This document shows positions 1 through 11,800 of a stretch of 64,000 bases of DNA, one piece after another. Below the pieces are notes generated by a model, which worked only from the letters and a program-made list of their open reading frames with translations, had not been told where the DNA came from and did not search any database. Within the stretch, counting starts at the first letter, position 1; each line of letters opens with the position of its first letter. This DNA comes from Alligator mississippiensis (taxonomy: Eukaryota; Chordata; Crocodylia; Alligatoridae). Position numbers and translations under genes: made by a program. The DNA lies in NCBI RefSeq assembly GCF_030867095.1, contig NC_081830.1, positions 38,688,781-38,752,780 on the forward strand, read 5' to 3'.

Positions 1-315
1 TACAACACAGTGTATTAGAGGTTCAGATAGTACCAGATATTCTACGCTATTTCCTCTTTCCGTTTGAATGACGCCTGAGGCTTTTGTAGCAAAATTTGGT
101 AGAGGTCTTTTCCATAAACCCTGGCATGTCCAGTTACCTTCAGACAAGATTTTCAGTAGTAGTTTGAAAACTGGTCAGACTTGATTGCAGGCCTCAGCTC
201 TGGGAAATTCTGTTTACAATTCTGCTTTGAATTTGCTTAGTTTTTAATTGGATAAGTAATATTCTTAATAATTCAGTAGAAACAGCATACCAGCCTCCGG
301 CTCCTTTTACTATTC

Positions 316-520
316 ATTCCATCCATGAAGAGCACACACCAACTGCAGATGCTCCTTCAGCCTGATGAATGGTATTTATACCTGAAAGCTTGCAAAGAAG
401 AATTTTTCCAACTATTTGATTTGGTCTAATAAAAGATATCAGATTTACCCAAAGAACCTTGTCTGCCTGTGCCCTTAGACGAACACAGCTACAACCTGTA
501 CCCCTGTAGAAACAACCTTG
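316..520 (+). repeat. Retroposon 3' tail (Penelope-like or related)
   Basis: The stretch reads 'CCTGATGAATGG ... GAAAGCTTGC ... AATAAAAGATATCAG ... CTTGTCTGCC ... TTAGACGAACACAGCTACA'. It resembles a family tail I associate with reptile and bird genomes ('cctgatgaag...gaaagcttgc...aataaa...agaccaacacggctaca'). Class assignment is from memory; Penelope-like is my best guess. No coding part is visible. Confidence 0.4.
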
Positions 521-649
521 GAAGCTATGAGCAATAGGTAGATTTTTTTTAAGAGGGGATACATCTAGCCTGACATTATAGATATTACCTCCCTTCAAGT
601 TTCTAGGGGCAACAAGAAAACACTAATGTGAAGTCTGCTGGATTTCAGC

Positions 650-1432
650 CATGGGTGTCAAACATACAGCCCACAAGCACAATCTGGCCTACGGAGCTGT
701 ATGCTCTGGCCCATGGGTTTCTGGACTGGCCCTGGCCCTTGCCCTGGCCCTAGCCCCATGCACTACATACATCATGCAAAATGGTTTTGGCACCCTGCTC
801 GCTGCAGGCAGCACAGGGGGTTGGTCCGAGGTACCATGTGCAGACCTCACCCTGGATCCCCTGTGCCCCATGCAGCATCAGGTCCTGCCTGTGCACTACA
901 GGCAGCATGCATCCCGTGCCAGCCACAAAGGCCAGCCAGTCCAGCATAGGGTGCATGGGGTGGCCATGCATGCTGCATGTGGCATAGGGCTAGCACAGGA
1001 TGTACTCCACACTGCCTCACCATACCCAGAGCCAGCGCACAGGGCTGGTCAGCAGGGCACTGTATGGAGTGCTTGTCCTGTGCCAGCCCCTTGCTGCACA
1101 CATGGCTAGGCCTCTTGGCCCAGCGAGGGGCGTACACCACCTGTAGCATGTGGGCTGGGTGCAGTGCTATGTGCAGCACAGGGTGTCCAAAGTGCAAACT
1201 GTATGCAGGGGGGGGGGGGGGTGACCAACCCCCTAAATTGCCTGCAGCTCCAGGTCCAGCCTATGTACTGTAAGCAGTGCATGCCCCATGCTGGCCCTGG
1301 GGGCTAGTATGTGTAGCACATGGGCAGGACTGGCACCAGAGGTGCTCTGCAGGGCGTCTGGTCCCAGTCCAACCTGCAGACTGGCTCAGCCATGCTCATC
1401 CAGCCCAGGACCTGATGAATTTGATGCCCTTT
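650..1432. mobile_element. GC-rich hAT-like non-autonomous element
   Basis: This is a sharply GC-rich block inside AT-rich intron DNA. The left end CATGGGTGTCAAACAT and the right end ATTTGATGCCCTT (reverse complement AAGGGCATCAAAT) form imperfect inverted ends of the hAT type 'CAGGGGTGTCAAA'. The flanks ATTTCAGC and ATTTAGAT could be a worn 8 bp target duplication, but the match is weak. The interior has CCCTGG/GCAGCAC-rich sequence and a 14-base G run. Overlapping short ORFs on both strands look like compositional artefacts; no transposase is seen. Confidence 0.45.
1208..1221 (+). repeat. Poly-G run (14 G)
   Basis: A run of 14 consecutive G lies inside the GC-rich hAT-like element. Confidence 0.9.
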
Positions 1433-2692
1433 ATTTAGATGGTGTGAGGAAGCAATTTTGCAGGTCAGCTTGTTTAATTTTTATCTTACTTTTGCCCCCT
1501 TACCATATACTATTATGGTAGAGCTTAGAGGCATCATTCTGTCCCGGTTTGTCTGATATACTATGTACATACAATGAAAAATCTGTCCCTGCCCCTAACA
1601 CATTTAATCTAATAAAAAATGAATGGATGTTACCTCAAAAAATGCTTGAAGTACAGGGTTTTCTTTTGTGGACCTTAGCCTCCAATGAACAGAAACTCTT
1701 TAATTCTTAAGAGTTTTAAATCATGGAGGACCATAACAGAGCAAAGTGCAGGCCAGGTTCCCTGCTGGCTCAAGCATATACTTCCAAATATAAACGTCTT
1801 TTCTGACTGTTCCAGTCATTTACTCCTTGACTGTGTTTAGTGAAAGTCCTCTTGAAGGATATTGTGCCGCATCACCTTTTACGGATTCAGTTATAATTAC
1901 TGATTGGATTTAGACTCTAAAAGAAAATTCTGTCCACAGCTCTGCCAGCATTTTTCTTTTGGGATATCCCTAAATTCTTGCTCTCCAGGAGGGAAAAATT
2001 TTATAAACATTTGGTCTATGAAGAAGACAAGTCATATAGTCATAATTCTGATTTTGTGGAGTTGTCTTCTTTGCAGGGTTCCTACCCACTCCTCTGTTCT
2101 GACTTTGGAGGTTTATTTTTTCCCTCGTAAATTAATTTTAGAAACTTGTCTTGTACATTTTAAGGAAGTGACAGAAATACTCAGTAGGCATTACTTATTA
2201 AGTAGAGAGAGAAATACAAAAGTACAGGGGGCAACTGACATTTTGTCGCTACCCTCAAAAATAAAATCTGGAAATGTAGGAGATCTGCTGACCTTACACT
2301 GAGGTGTTTATTCCCACAATCAGGAATATTGCCAAATATCTTCAGAGAAGCAGAATTAGCAGTTTCCATTTCCTGTCTGATTTATTCTGGAACAGTTGTA
2401 GCAGCAACATGTTAATTATGTAGAGAAATGGTATACCAATAGATGGCAAAAAATGTATACGCATTTATCGTTAGTGTCAGAACTGCTATGTTCACACTTT
2501 TGTGAACAGACCTAGAATTTAGAATGTATGTTCTGTTCAGCAAGAGCAATGTGCATGTATCTTTTCTTATTCAGAACAAAAGCAGAAATCACTAATGTTA
2601 AAACAGATGCAGTATACAAATAAGTGTCATGTTCTTGGTTCCCTTTTTGCTGAATTTGCCCTTCTCTACATGTATTGTTTGTGCTATTTTAG

Positions 2693-2859
2693 GTCCCTTC
2701 AGTAACCAGGAGATGGCAGAGTGGTTCCAGGCTGGATATTTCACAATGTCCCTGTTGGTAAAGCGAGCATGCGATGAGAGCTTCCAGCCACTTGGAGACA
2801 TCATGAAAATGTGGGGCAGGGTTCCTTTCACTCCAGGTCCAGCACCACCTCCACAGATG
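2693..2859 (+). CDS. GIGYF2: GIGYF2 exon: GYF domain, C-terminal part
   Basis: The acceptor is TGTGCTATTTTAG before GTCCC and the donor is ATG/gtaagt. The exon starts with the last two bases of a Gly codon. It encodes the core GYF signature (GPF...W..GYF), then [27 protein letters not shown] and a proline-rich end. This is the surface that grips proline-rich partners such as 4EHP-complex and ZNF598/TTP-type ligands. Confidence 0.95.
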
Positions 2860-5800
2860 GTAAGTGTTCAGGAGTCACACAAGTCAAACAAAGGATTTCT
2901 TACAAATGTGTTCTTTGCATGATAGAAGGCAGGGTAGATTTGTACCTTTATAGACTGACTGAATCAGGATGAGGTTTTGTGAGCCCAAGGTCACCTCATC
3001 AGATGCTTTGCATAATGTTATAAGTCCTCTGTCTTGGAAGTACATATCCTTTTAGCACCCAGCATGAAAACCTTCTAGAAGACAATGGGTCTCAGACCCT
3101 TGATCAGCCCAAACCTCATGAGGTACCTTCCCCTCTTCTGCATCACCTCATTATTGCCTACACCACAGCTGTTGACATTATGCCACTTCCATGTGAAGTG
3201 GAGCCCTTCTAGGAATCTGTTTGGTTTTTTGTCTTGGGCAGTAGAGAAAGTGGGGTAAAGGGCAGGAAGCTAGGAACAAAGCATTTCAGGGTAATTATTA
3301 ACAGTCTTTCTGTGCTTGAGGACAGGTGCATTCTAAACCCAAAGGGAAGGACAAAATGAGCAGTGCTGGGTCTTACCCCATACACAAGTTCAGCTGAACT
3401 GTCACTTTTTAGGTTTTGAGCTAAATATAGATGATTAGTGGATAGAAGGGTAGGGTTGACCGTAAGATTAGCTCTAACAGTTTAGACATAACCTTGGAGA
3501 GGTCACAGTTTTCATTTAATTTTAAATAAATTCTTATGTGCTTTGCTGGGTCAGAGGCTTCAAAGCTTGGTTATGATGTGATATCTATTTATGCTGTTGT
3601 ATACCAGCTGCATGTTTCTTCTTGTGCACTTTTTTTGCATGCTTCAGACCAATTTGTCTACATATTTTTGGATTTCTGTACCAGTGGGTGTACCATTTGT
3701 CCTTTTTTTCCTTGACCCTCTGAGTGTAGTACTGGACTTCAGTTTTTATATTGTGTATCTGATAGTTTGTTGCAATATATCTAATATAATTTATCTAATA
3801 TGATTTATTCCCAAATGCAGGGCGAGCTGGACCAGGAGCGACTGACTAGACAGCAAGAACTCTCAGCCTTGTACCAAATGCAGCACCTGCAGTACCAGCA
3901 CCTTTTGATACAGTAAGACTGGGCTTAGCTTCTTATCATATTTTCCCTGGGTTGTAGATCTGGCATTGATGCTCCTCCAACAACAGTGACTTCCATTCTC
4001 AACTGCCCATGATCCTAACACCACCTATGCTTAGAACAGAGAACTGGCCAGCTTAGGGCACACTGTATTATTCTTTATTATTTAGCACATACTGTCAGAC
4101 CAGCAACTTGCCTGGTCAAAATGAGTCTTGGCCATACTTGCAAAGGGGTTTTGAGGATTTGAATTTGGGAAGGAGTAGACTGTCTGCGCATGGAGGACCT
4201 CAGAATCTGTTTCTACTCTGACGGTTTCTTGTTAGTGGGAAAGCTGTTGGAGAATTCTGGTTAGAATTAGAATTGGAACTTTTGCCCATTGAAGTGGGAA
4301 TTGCAGTCCTCAAGAGCTGGTCTTTTTCTGGCCCTTTGACAGAAGCTTAGAGTAAGAAAGCAGTTAGTAATTGTATAGGTGCACTAAAAGCTGCATGTGC
4401 CTTGGTTATGATCTTTGAATGAATGTCAGTATAAGACTTCTGGTATGATAAGTGTCGGGACCCAGGGCAGCTGGCCAGCAGCTCTCTTTGACTCCCACCC
4501 GGGCAGATAAGGGTCCGGGGTCTTAGAAGGCCGTTAGGCAGGTATTTGTGACGCTTGGAGTGGAATTAATTAGGCGGACGCTTATCGGTTGTAAAGCAAG
4601 ATTATTTATTTACGCTGTCAAGGTGGTAAAAGATGGAGGTTAAAGATATTTGGTTAGTTATAGCTTAAGGTTCGTAGGTCATAGGTCGGTCTGTATAAGA
4701 GTTCGTTGGTCGGGCAGATAAACAGAGAAAAAAGTTGGGCCGGCAGGTTGTTGATTTATGTCTGATAAGGTCGAGACGGGGGAGATTGACAAGTGATTAA
4801 TTTGTCAGTTATTTTTACGCATGCGTTTAGAGGTTTTTTAGGTGTGTGCGCGGAGGTCTCCCGTTCTTCACGGAAGTGAAGACGGGTTTTATTTGTGTAA
4901 TAGCCAATTGCTTTTCGCCACGTCATAAATTTAATTAGAATCGCCAATTATCTAGCAGTCTTCGCTAGGGTGTTATCATAGGGTTATTTTTGGTTTTTTT
5001 GATCAGTTATAATGATTTATGTATAGCACAGAAGGCTAAATTTTATTTTGTTAGTGTCGCAGTTATAAATTTTTTTTTACATGCGCAACAAAAAAGCGGT
5101 TATTATTATTATTGTTAACCCTTAGTTAACCTAGTATAGAAAAAAACTGTTTTGAATGGTTTTATTTGTTTGTGACATGGGCACTACTTAATTTGGTTGT
5201 GACAGTAAGAAATCTGCTGTTGTACTGAGGATATGGGATCACTTGATGTCTTACCTGTTTAGACAATCTCAGAATTGGAATCTACTTAGGAGTTATCTAT
5301 ATATTTCTGGGAAAAGGGAAACAGAAATGTTACATAGTATAGAATTTAAAAATTGGAAGGAAATAGTTGGTTTTCATGGTTTGGAGTAAGGAATTTTTTT
5401 CTGCTCAGGTATGTTAGTTCACTAATTTTTTTTATGCTTTGACTTTTTCAAGATGCCTGTTTTGTGATTGCATGCAGGAATTAGTGTGTGCATCCTAGAT
5501 TAGTATACATTATTCAGGGAGATTTAAGCACATGTGGGACTTTGGCAACTTGGATGGGGTCAGGGTACAGTTGCAGCTTGTAGACTAATTGAATCAGACA
5601 TGCGTATGCTTTCTTGAGCAAAGTAAACCAATTCCAGTGACTCTGCTTCTCTTGTGAAGACAACAATATGCACAGGTGCTGGCACAGCAGCAAAAAGCAG
5701 CTCTGTCATCTCAGCAGCAGCAGCAACTGGCTCTTCTTTTGCAACAGTTCCAGGCCCTGAAGATGAGGTGAGTGGACAGGCTTGAGCTGGTTATGGTTTA

Positions 5801-8800
5801 TCTTGTAGTTTTGTTGTGATCATCTTGTATTTGCATGAATCTGGTTCATATTACTTTCAGTTCTATCTAAGAATGTGCAAACAGAGTGACTGTGAAATAT
5901 TCAACATTCATCAACCTTTTAACATCTTTTTTTTCCTTTGGTTTCTGCTTGGAAGAAACCTTACCTTCTGACTTGGCAGTTCTGTGAGGAAAAATAATAT
6001 GCAAAGTTCTGACCAGAATTAATGAAATTCTGTTTTGAGGCACCTCACTTTGCTAGATTTGATCTGTCCCTGCCAATTGAAATATGTAATTTTACTTACT
6101 GCTGACCAGGTTGCCTGTGAACTGGTACTTATGGAATCTCAGCATGTGGCTGATTCAGTGTTTGATCCAGCAAGGATAAATAAGAAAAATTTCTGTTTAG
6201 TAGCATCAGCACAATATTTTTGTTTTAAATAGAGGCTTGAAGAAACCTGTAATGACAAGTTACTTATTTGAAAATTTTCACTGCATGTTCAGAGCAGACT
6301 GTTCCTTGGTCGTGTATTGAATCTTCCTGCTTATATTTCAGAATATCGGAACAGAACCTCATGCCACCTGTAACAAGGTCTGTGTCAGTGCCGGACACTA
6401 GCTCGATTTGGGAGCTTCAGTCAGCAGCCTCACAGCCTACAGGTATGACCTGTTTCTAGAGTACTACCATCTCCTGAACAAACTCTCTTGGTTCAGAATC
6501 AGACCTTTCTTCTTACAGCCTGTTTTGATGCTTGTCCAAATAACTTCTGGGTTCATTCATTTGAGCTTCTGTTTGACATGAAAATGAATTCAGCTCCCCT
6601 TGAACTCAAGAATAAATTCTTTTCTGTAGGGGAGGGGAGAGTGCCGAGATGAGCAAGATGGCAGTGCTTTGCATTGTCATAGGAAATGTTCAGCCAAATA
6701 TTGAGTTTGCTCTGTTTGTATTACATGACCAATGGGCTTCTGGTCTCATGGAGTGATTGGATATTGAACAGCTGGGTCTTGTCCAAGTCTGAGAGGGAAA
6801 ACCCATCTTGGCACTCTTCCCTGAGAGCTTTCAGGGGAATCAGGCTATACTTTCTTTAGCAAGATAGAGGTGGTCCCCTGCTGAAGAGGATTATGTGAAA
6901 GCAGTGTGCATCTATGATTTCTAGTTCTTGTCATCTAGTAATGGATCACACAGGACTTTCCTGCTTTCAGTCTGTCTGCTTGCTGTTGCTTGTGGATAAT
7001 GATTCTTCTACTGCCTATATAACATTATTTTGCTTGTTTCTCCAGTTTGGGAAGGAAGTAGTGTCTGGGACCTCCCCATTGATACTGCAGCTCAGGGACC
7101 AGCTCTAGAACAGCTTCAGCAGCTTGAGAAGGCCAAAGCTGCAAAGGTCAGAAATTATCATGTACCTGCAAAAAGTTAATTATGGCTTAGCAAAATGCTA
7201 CTGTGATACTCTGTTAGTTTTACACTGGTGAGTGAAACCTATCTTAACGGGCTCTTCTGGGGTTTTAGAATGGGGCTTTGCCCTTTGGATCAAACACATG
7301 CACATTCAAGCCAGTTTTCTTTTTACTGTTAGAAGTTACATAAGAGCAGAACTCTTGCTGCTGCTACTGCTGCACTTACCCTCCTCTTATCTCCCAAAAC
7401 TTGTTTTAAGAAACTGTAAGAATTTAGATTGGGGCTGTTTGCAGCTACTTTAGTACCAGGTTCTCCTTTAGAGTCATAAGACAAAATAGTAGAAGAAATC
7501 CTGCTTCCATGATGACATCATGGCTGCTTTAAGTCAGAATAGTTTAAGAAAGTGGTACAGGAAAACTGATTTGGAGAACCAAACACTATTTTCACACCAG
7601 TAAATTTCACACCAGAAATTTACTCTTAGAGTTGCCTATTGACAACTCAAGAGTGCTGTAGTTGCAGGTTGAACCACTGGTAAATTAGTGACTGAGATGC
7701 CCTCTTCTAATTGCTGAAATTTTTCTTTAAAACATAGTATAGAAGTACTTTACCTATTCTAATCTTGTATCTAAGTGTAGTTTTTATATAAACTGTAGCT
7801 AGAGCAGGAGAGGAGAGAAGTGGAGATAAGAGCCAAACGAGAAGAGGAAGAGAGGAAAAGGCAGGAGGAACTTCGGAGACAACAAGAAGAGCTACTTAGG
7901 AGACAGCAGGAGGAAGAAAGGAAACGACGAGAAGAGGAGGAACTGGCTCGTAGAAAGCAGGTGAATCTTCTCAGTGTGGTGTACTTCTGTGGATTTTATT
8001 TTAGTACTGCAGTTTTATAGGAAGAGCGTGTAGAAACACATATGAGGTCTGATGTATTTCTGGTAAGTGTGTTTGAAGACAGTTTTATTAGTAGTATTTC
8101 TTTCGTGGTTATGCTGACATTTCTTTTTCAGTTCTTGCCCTTTCAAAGACTTGCCAGAGATTTCAGAACTGGCTTTGTATGTCTGACAGTTTCAATTCAA
8201 ATCAGATTTTATTTTTGGCCTTATTTATTTGTTAAGTAGCGTTTAAATAATAATTCTCCAAAAGGACTCCCCAGAAATGAGATTACATTCGCTCCCCACT
8301 TAGTTAAATATTTGTTGACATTGTAGTTAAAGTCCCGCACTGAGGATTCTAAATCTAGGCATCTCACCACTGTTAGCAGACTTGGTTTTTGGAGTATTGA
8401 TTTCCCAGTTAGGTTACAAAGTGTAGTACTTTAAAGAGGACCAAGATTTAGGAAAGTAAATATGAAGCCCAGCTGTACTTTTCCTCATCTTCAATTTTAA
8501 TTCAGTTAAAAATTTACCCAAGACTTACAGAATTTCTGGTTTGTCAGAATTTAGGTACTGCTTGCCACAGTTTACATGACCTTGGTCATAGAGGGCATAA
8601 TTGCCAACTCCTCTGGGTTTCTGATGGTGAAAAGTTTCTTTTGGAAAAATGGAAGAGTTTGCCTGGGTAGCATTGTTCTTATGGGTTAGAAATAGGACAG
8701 TCTGTTTCTTGTTCTGAGGGGGACTTATGTTAAGAGTCACTCAACCATTCTGTGCCTTGCTTTCCTACCTGCCCATGCAGGTATTTTTCCTATTTCACCT

Positions 8801-11800
8801 GGAGGCTTTTAAAATGTAAAACAGTTTGTGTTATTACTTAAGCAAAATTATCATACTGGCATGGAGGAGAGGAAGCCTCCCCACTTCTCCACCTCCCCCC
8901 TTTTTGAAAATTTCTAAATTTTTTTAAAGGGTAAAAGACTACAAAGCTTCATTTTTAAAGTTAAATTCTACTTTAAATAGAAGACATTGGAAAGTACAGT
9001 AGTCCAGGGTAAGGAACACTTAAACAAGCTTTTCTTTTCTATCATATGAGCTGTAGCCTTCCATCTTCTACCATTCATTTGTTTGTACCTTTCTTGTGTG
9101 CATCTTTTTTTAGTCTTCTGAGTTAGATTCGGTAATTTTGCATTTTTGAAAAGACTTAAATGTCCATAGTGTATGGTTATGGACATTGGATGCTTGTGAA
9201 GTCCATTGTACTTAGAGTAAATCTGGGTTACAGATATTGGGATTCTTCCATGTCTTTCTAGTACTAAGTAGACTACTTCACTGTGTTTTTGCTCTTGGCA
9301 TAGTAGTTTAAATTTGTTTCTAGTATCCAAGTGTACCTTGACTCTCTAATGTTGCTTCTCAAATTTGCAGTTCTACCTTTTTGAGAAAAGTGAGGAATCA
9401 TCTTTTTTTTTAATTGGGAAATGGCATTTTTGTTTTGTTTACAGGTTTGGGTATTTTTTTTTTAAATAAGTGCATTTAATTTCTTTTTTTTCCCTTATGA
9501 ATCATAGGACCAGTTTTATTTTTCTCAGGCCTTTTGTGCCAGATTTCAACGTTTCAGTGAGGTTGTGGTAGAAAAGTACCTGCAGCAGTCGTGATTTAGA
9601 ATGTATTCAGAGTGATGGCCACCTGAATTTCATGTTAAGCTCCTCTGCCTTTTGTATTATGTAGTAAAATCCACATTACCCACCAGTCAAGAAGTCAGAT
9701 GATTTTAACAGTGCTTTAGAATACCCCAGATCAAGTCTGACCCATTTAACTTTTTCAGAGCATCAGGTCTGCTGCTTGAGTGCTGTAGTTCAAAATCAGA
9801 GACATGATTGAGAAGTGATTAGTGAATCCTGCTATCTGGAAAGCTTGTTCTTAGTTGAAAAATCTTGCTCTTTTCCTGGGATGATTTCTAATACATTTTC
9901 TGAAGAATTTGTTTAAGTGGTATTTCTTACCAACAAAAGTCTGGTCATAGAATCATAGAAAATTAGGACTGGGAGGGATCTCAGGAAGTCATCAAGTCCA
10001 ACCCCCTGCTCAAACCAAGACAGGCCATCCTCAATTACATGAACTGTATCATGGTCTTCGTGTCAGAGGGCAGATACATGAAAGTAAAGATTCTTGCCCT
10101 TTTAAATGTATCGTCCTGCATCTGATGCCAGATCTGAAAAGAACTCCAGGTAGTTGTTGCAACACTTAAGATGGTGAAACACAGAACTGATGGCTATGCC
10201 TCTCTAAGTGGCAGGAAACCAAAAAAAGGGAGCAGAATCTTTGCAGGAGGAGAAGGCTGCAAGAAATTCTTAAGAAAAAAATGCTGCTCTACTTCTCTCC
10301 TTTCCCAAAACTCAGGATCTGGTTTTTACAGATAGGAACAAATGGGAGACTTACATTAAAAACTCCATTATTACTTTGTTTTGGCCCATCTGGATTTTTG
10401 GCTGAAAGCAGGTCTAAGTTTGTAGATTCCTAGAGCTCGCAAAAGGAAGCTATGCTGTGTTTTATTTCATTTGGGCATAAAGTCAAGGAGCCTCCTTATG
10501 ACTGTGACATTTATATTCCTCTGAGACTGGAACGTTTTTTTCTATTTCTTTAGGATATGAATTAAAAGGGTTTATGACTCAAGCTAGGTTTACACAATCT
10601 AGTTAGCACTGTAACAACATTTTAATTAAGTTTTATATTTATTTCCATAGTTCTTAATAGTTTTAATGTTTCATCTTGATGTACATGGAACCATTACAGT
10701 TTGTACTGGGAAAATATATTTATAGCATAGCTGGGTACTAAATTTGTTCATGGAATCATTGCAGCACTCGCACAAAATAAGGCTTTTCAAAGTAACAAAC
10801 TTGGAAGAATTGTTTTATATCCAGCTTTTTGTAACGTGTTTTCAACCCCTCCCCCCCCCCTTTTTAATTCAGTGCATCCCATTCATTCTTTTTTCTAAGA
10901 GGTCTTAGACTGGGTTGGTTTTGGTGATATAATGGTAAATATTTAGAAAAAAAAATCATCTTTCATTGTGCTCTTGGATACAGTCCACTTTTTTGTACAG
11001 ATTCAGTCACCTCTGGCAGAAGACTGCCTTAGTGGAATTTCATAGACTTTAACCATTTTTATGGGAAGTTGGTTTTAATGGAAACTGTCTTACATCGTTA
11101 ACTGTGGAGTTGTTACTTCACACACTAATTCTTATAAGTGACAGTCAAAATGAAAACACGTAACAAAGCTCTTAAATCCTTCATTGGAAAGAAATTAATG
11201 TTACAACTTTATTTTAAAAAAATCAAGGGAAGAACCAGGCTGATATTGAAAGCTGATTTCTATGGTGGAAAGAATTCTAGAACCAGGTTACAAACTAATC
11301 AAAAATTCTTATCAGAGATTTTATAGAAAGGAAATAATGCTTAACAAATTTGATTAACTTCTTTTGAGGAGGTGACAATGAGAGCTGAGAGGGGTGAAGC
11401 AGTAGACTTAATCTGCCTGGACTTCAGGAAGGCTTTTGATACAATACTTCATAAAAGACTAGTATATAAGGTTAGTAAAAATACTGTTGATGGTGAATTC
11501 TAAATTCAGTTTTTAAAGAGTTTTTGTAAGACATTAACAATAGTAAAGGTGATTTAGAAGGAAATTCCATGGTAAACCATGTTGAATCCAGTCTTGTTTA
11601 TACTATCTTGTACATCAGTAACTTGTATTTTTTTTTCCTGCTGAGAGTTGGGGTGTGTATCTTATTCTGTAATGTTGGGTCACCTTCTAGGAATGAAATC
11701 AACTGTTAACCAGTATTTTGTTTTTCAAGAATTATAACTAAAATTGCCCCCTATAAAGTCTCTTGCTCCAAGGGATGAAATCACAAGGAGACAGAAAAAT

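Larger units (their letters stand above)
1..2692. other. GIGYF2 intron (5' part of window)
   Basis: This is intron sequence upstream of the first GIGYF2 exon in the window. I looked for the preceding exon, which should encode the start of the GYF domain (a WFYKDPQG-like stretch), and did not find it, so that exon lies outside the window. The intron holds a retroposon 3' tail (about 316-520) and a GC-rich hAT-like element (650-1432). The rest is AT-rich unique-looking DNA. Confidence 0.7.

Noticed and set aside
651-1273. Six overlapping ORFs on both strands in the GC-rich block
   Set aside because: Equal openness on both strands, low-complexity peptides (LALALALA, ARARARA) and the hAT-like ends point to a non-coding element.
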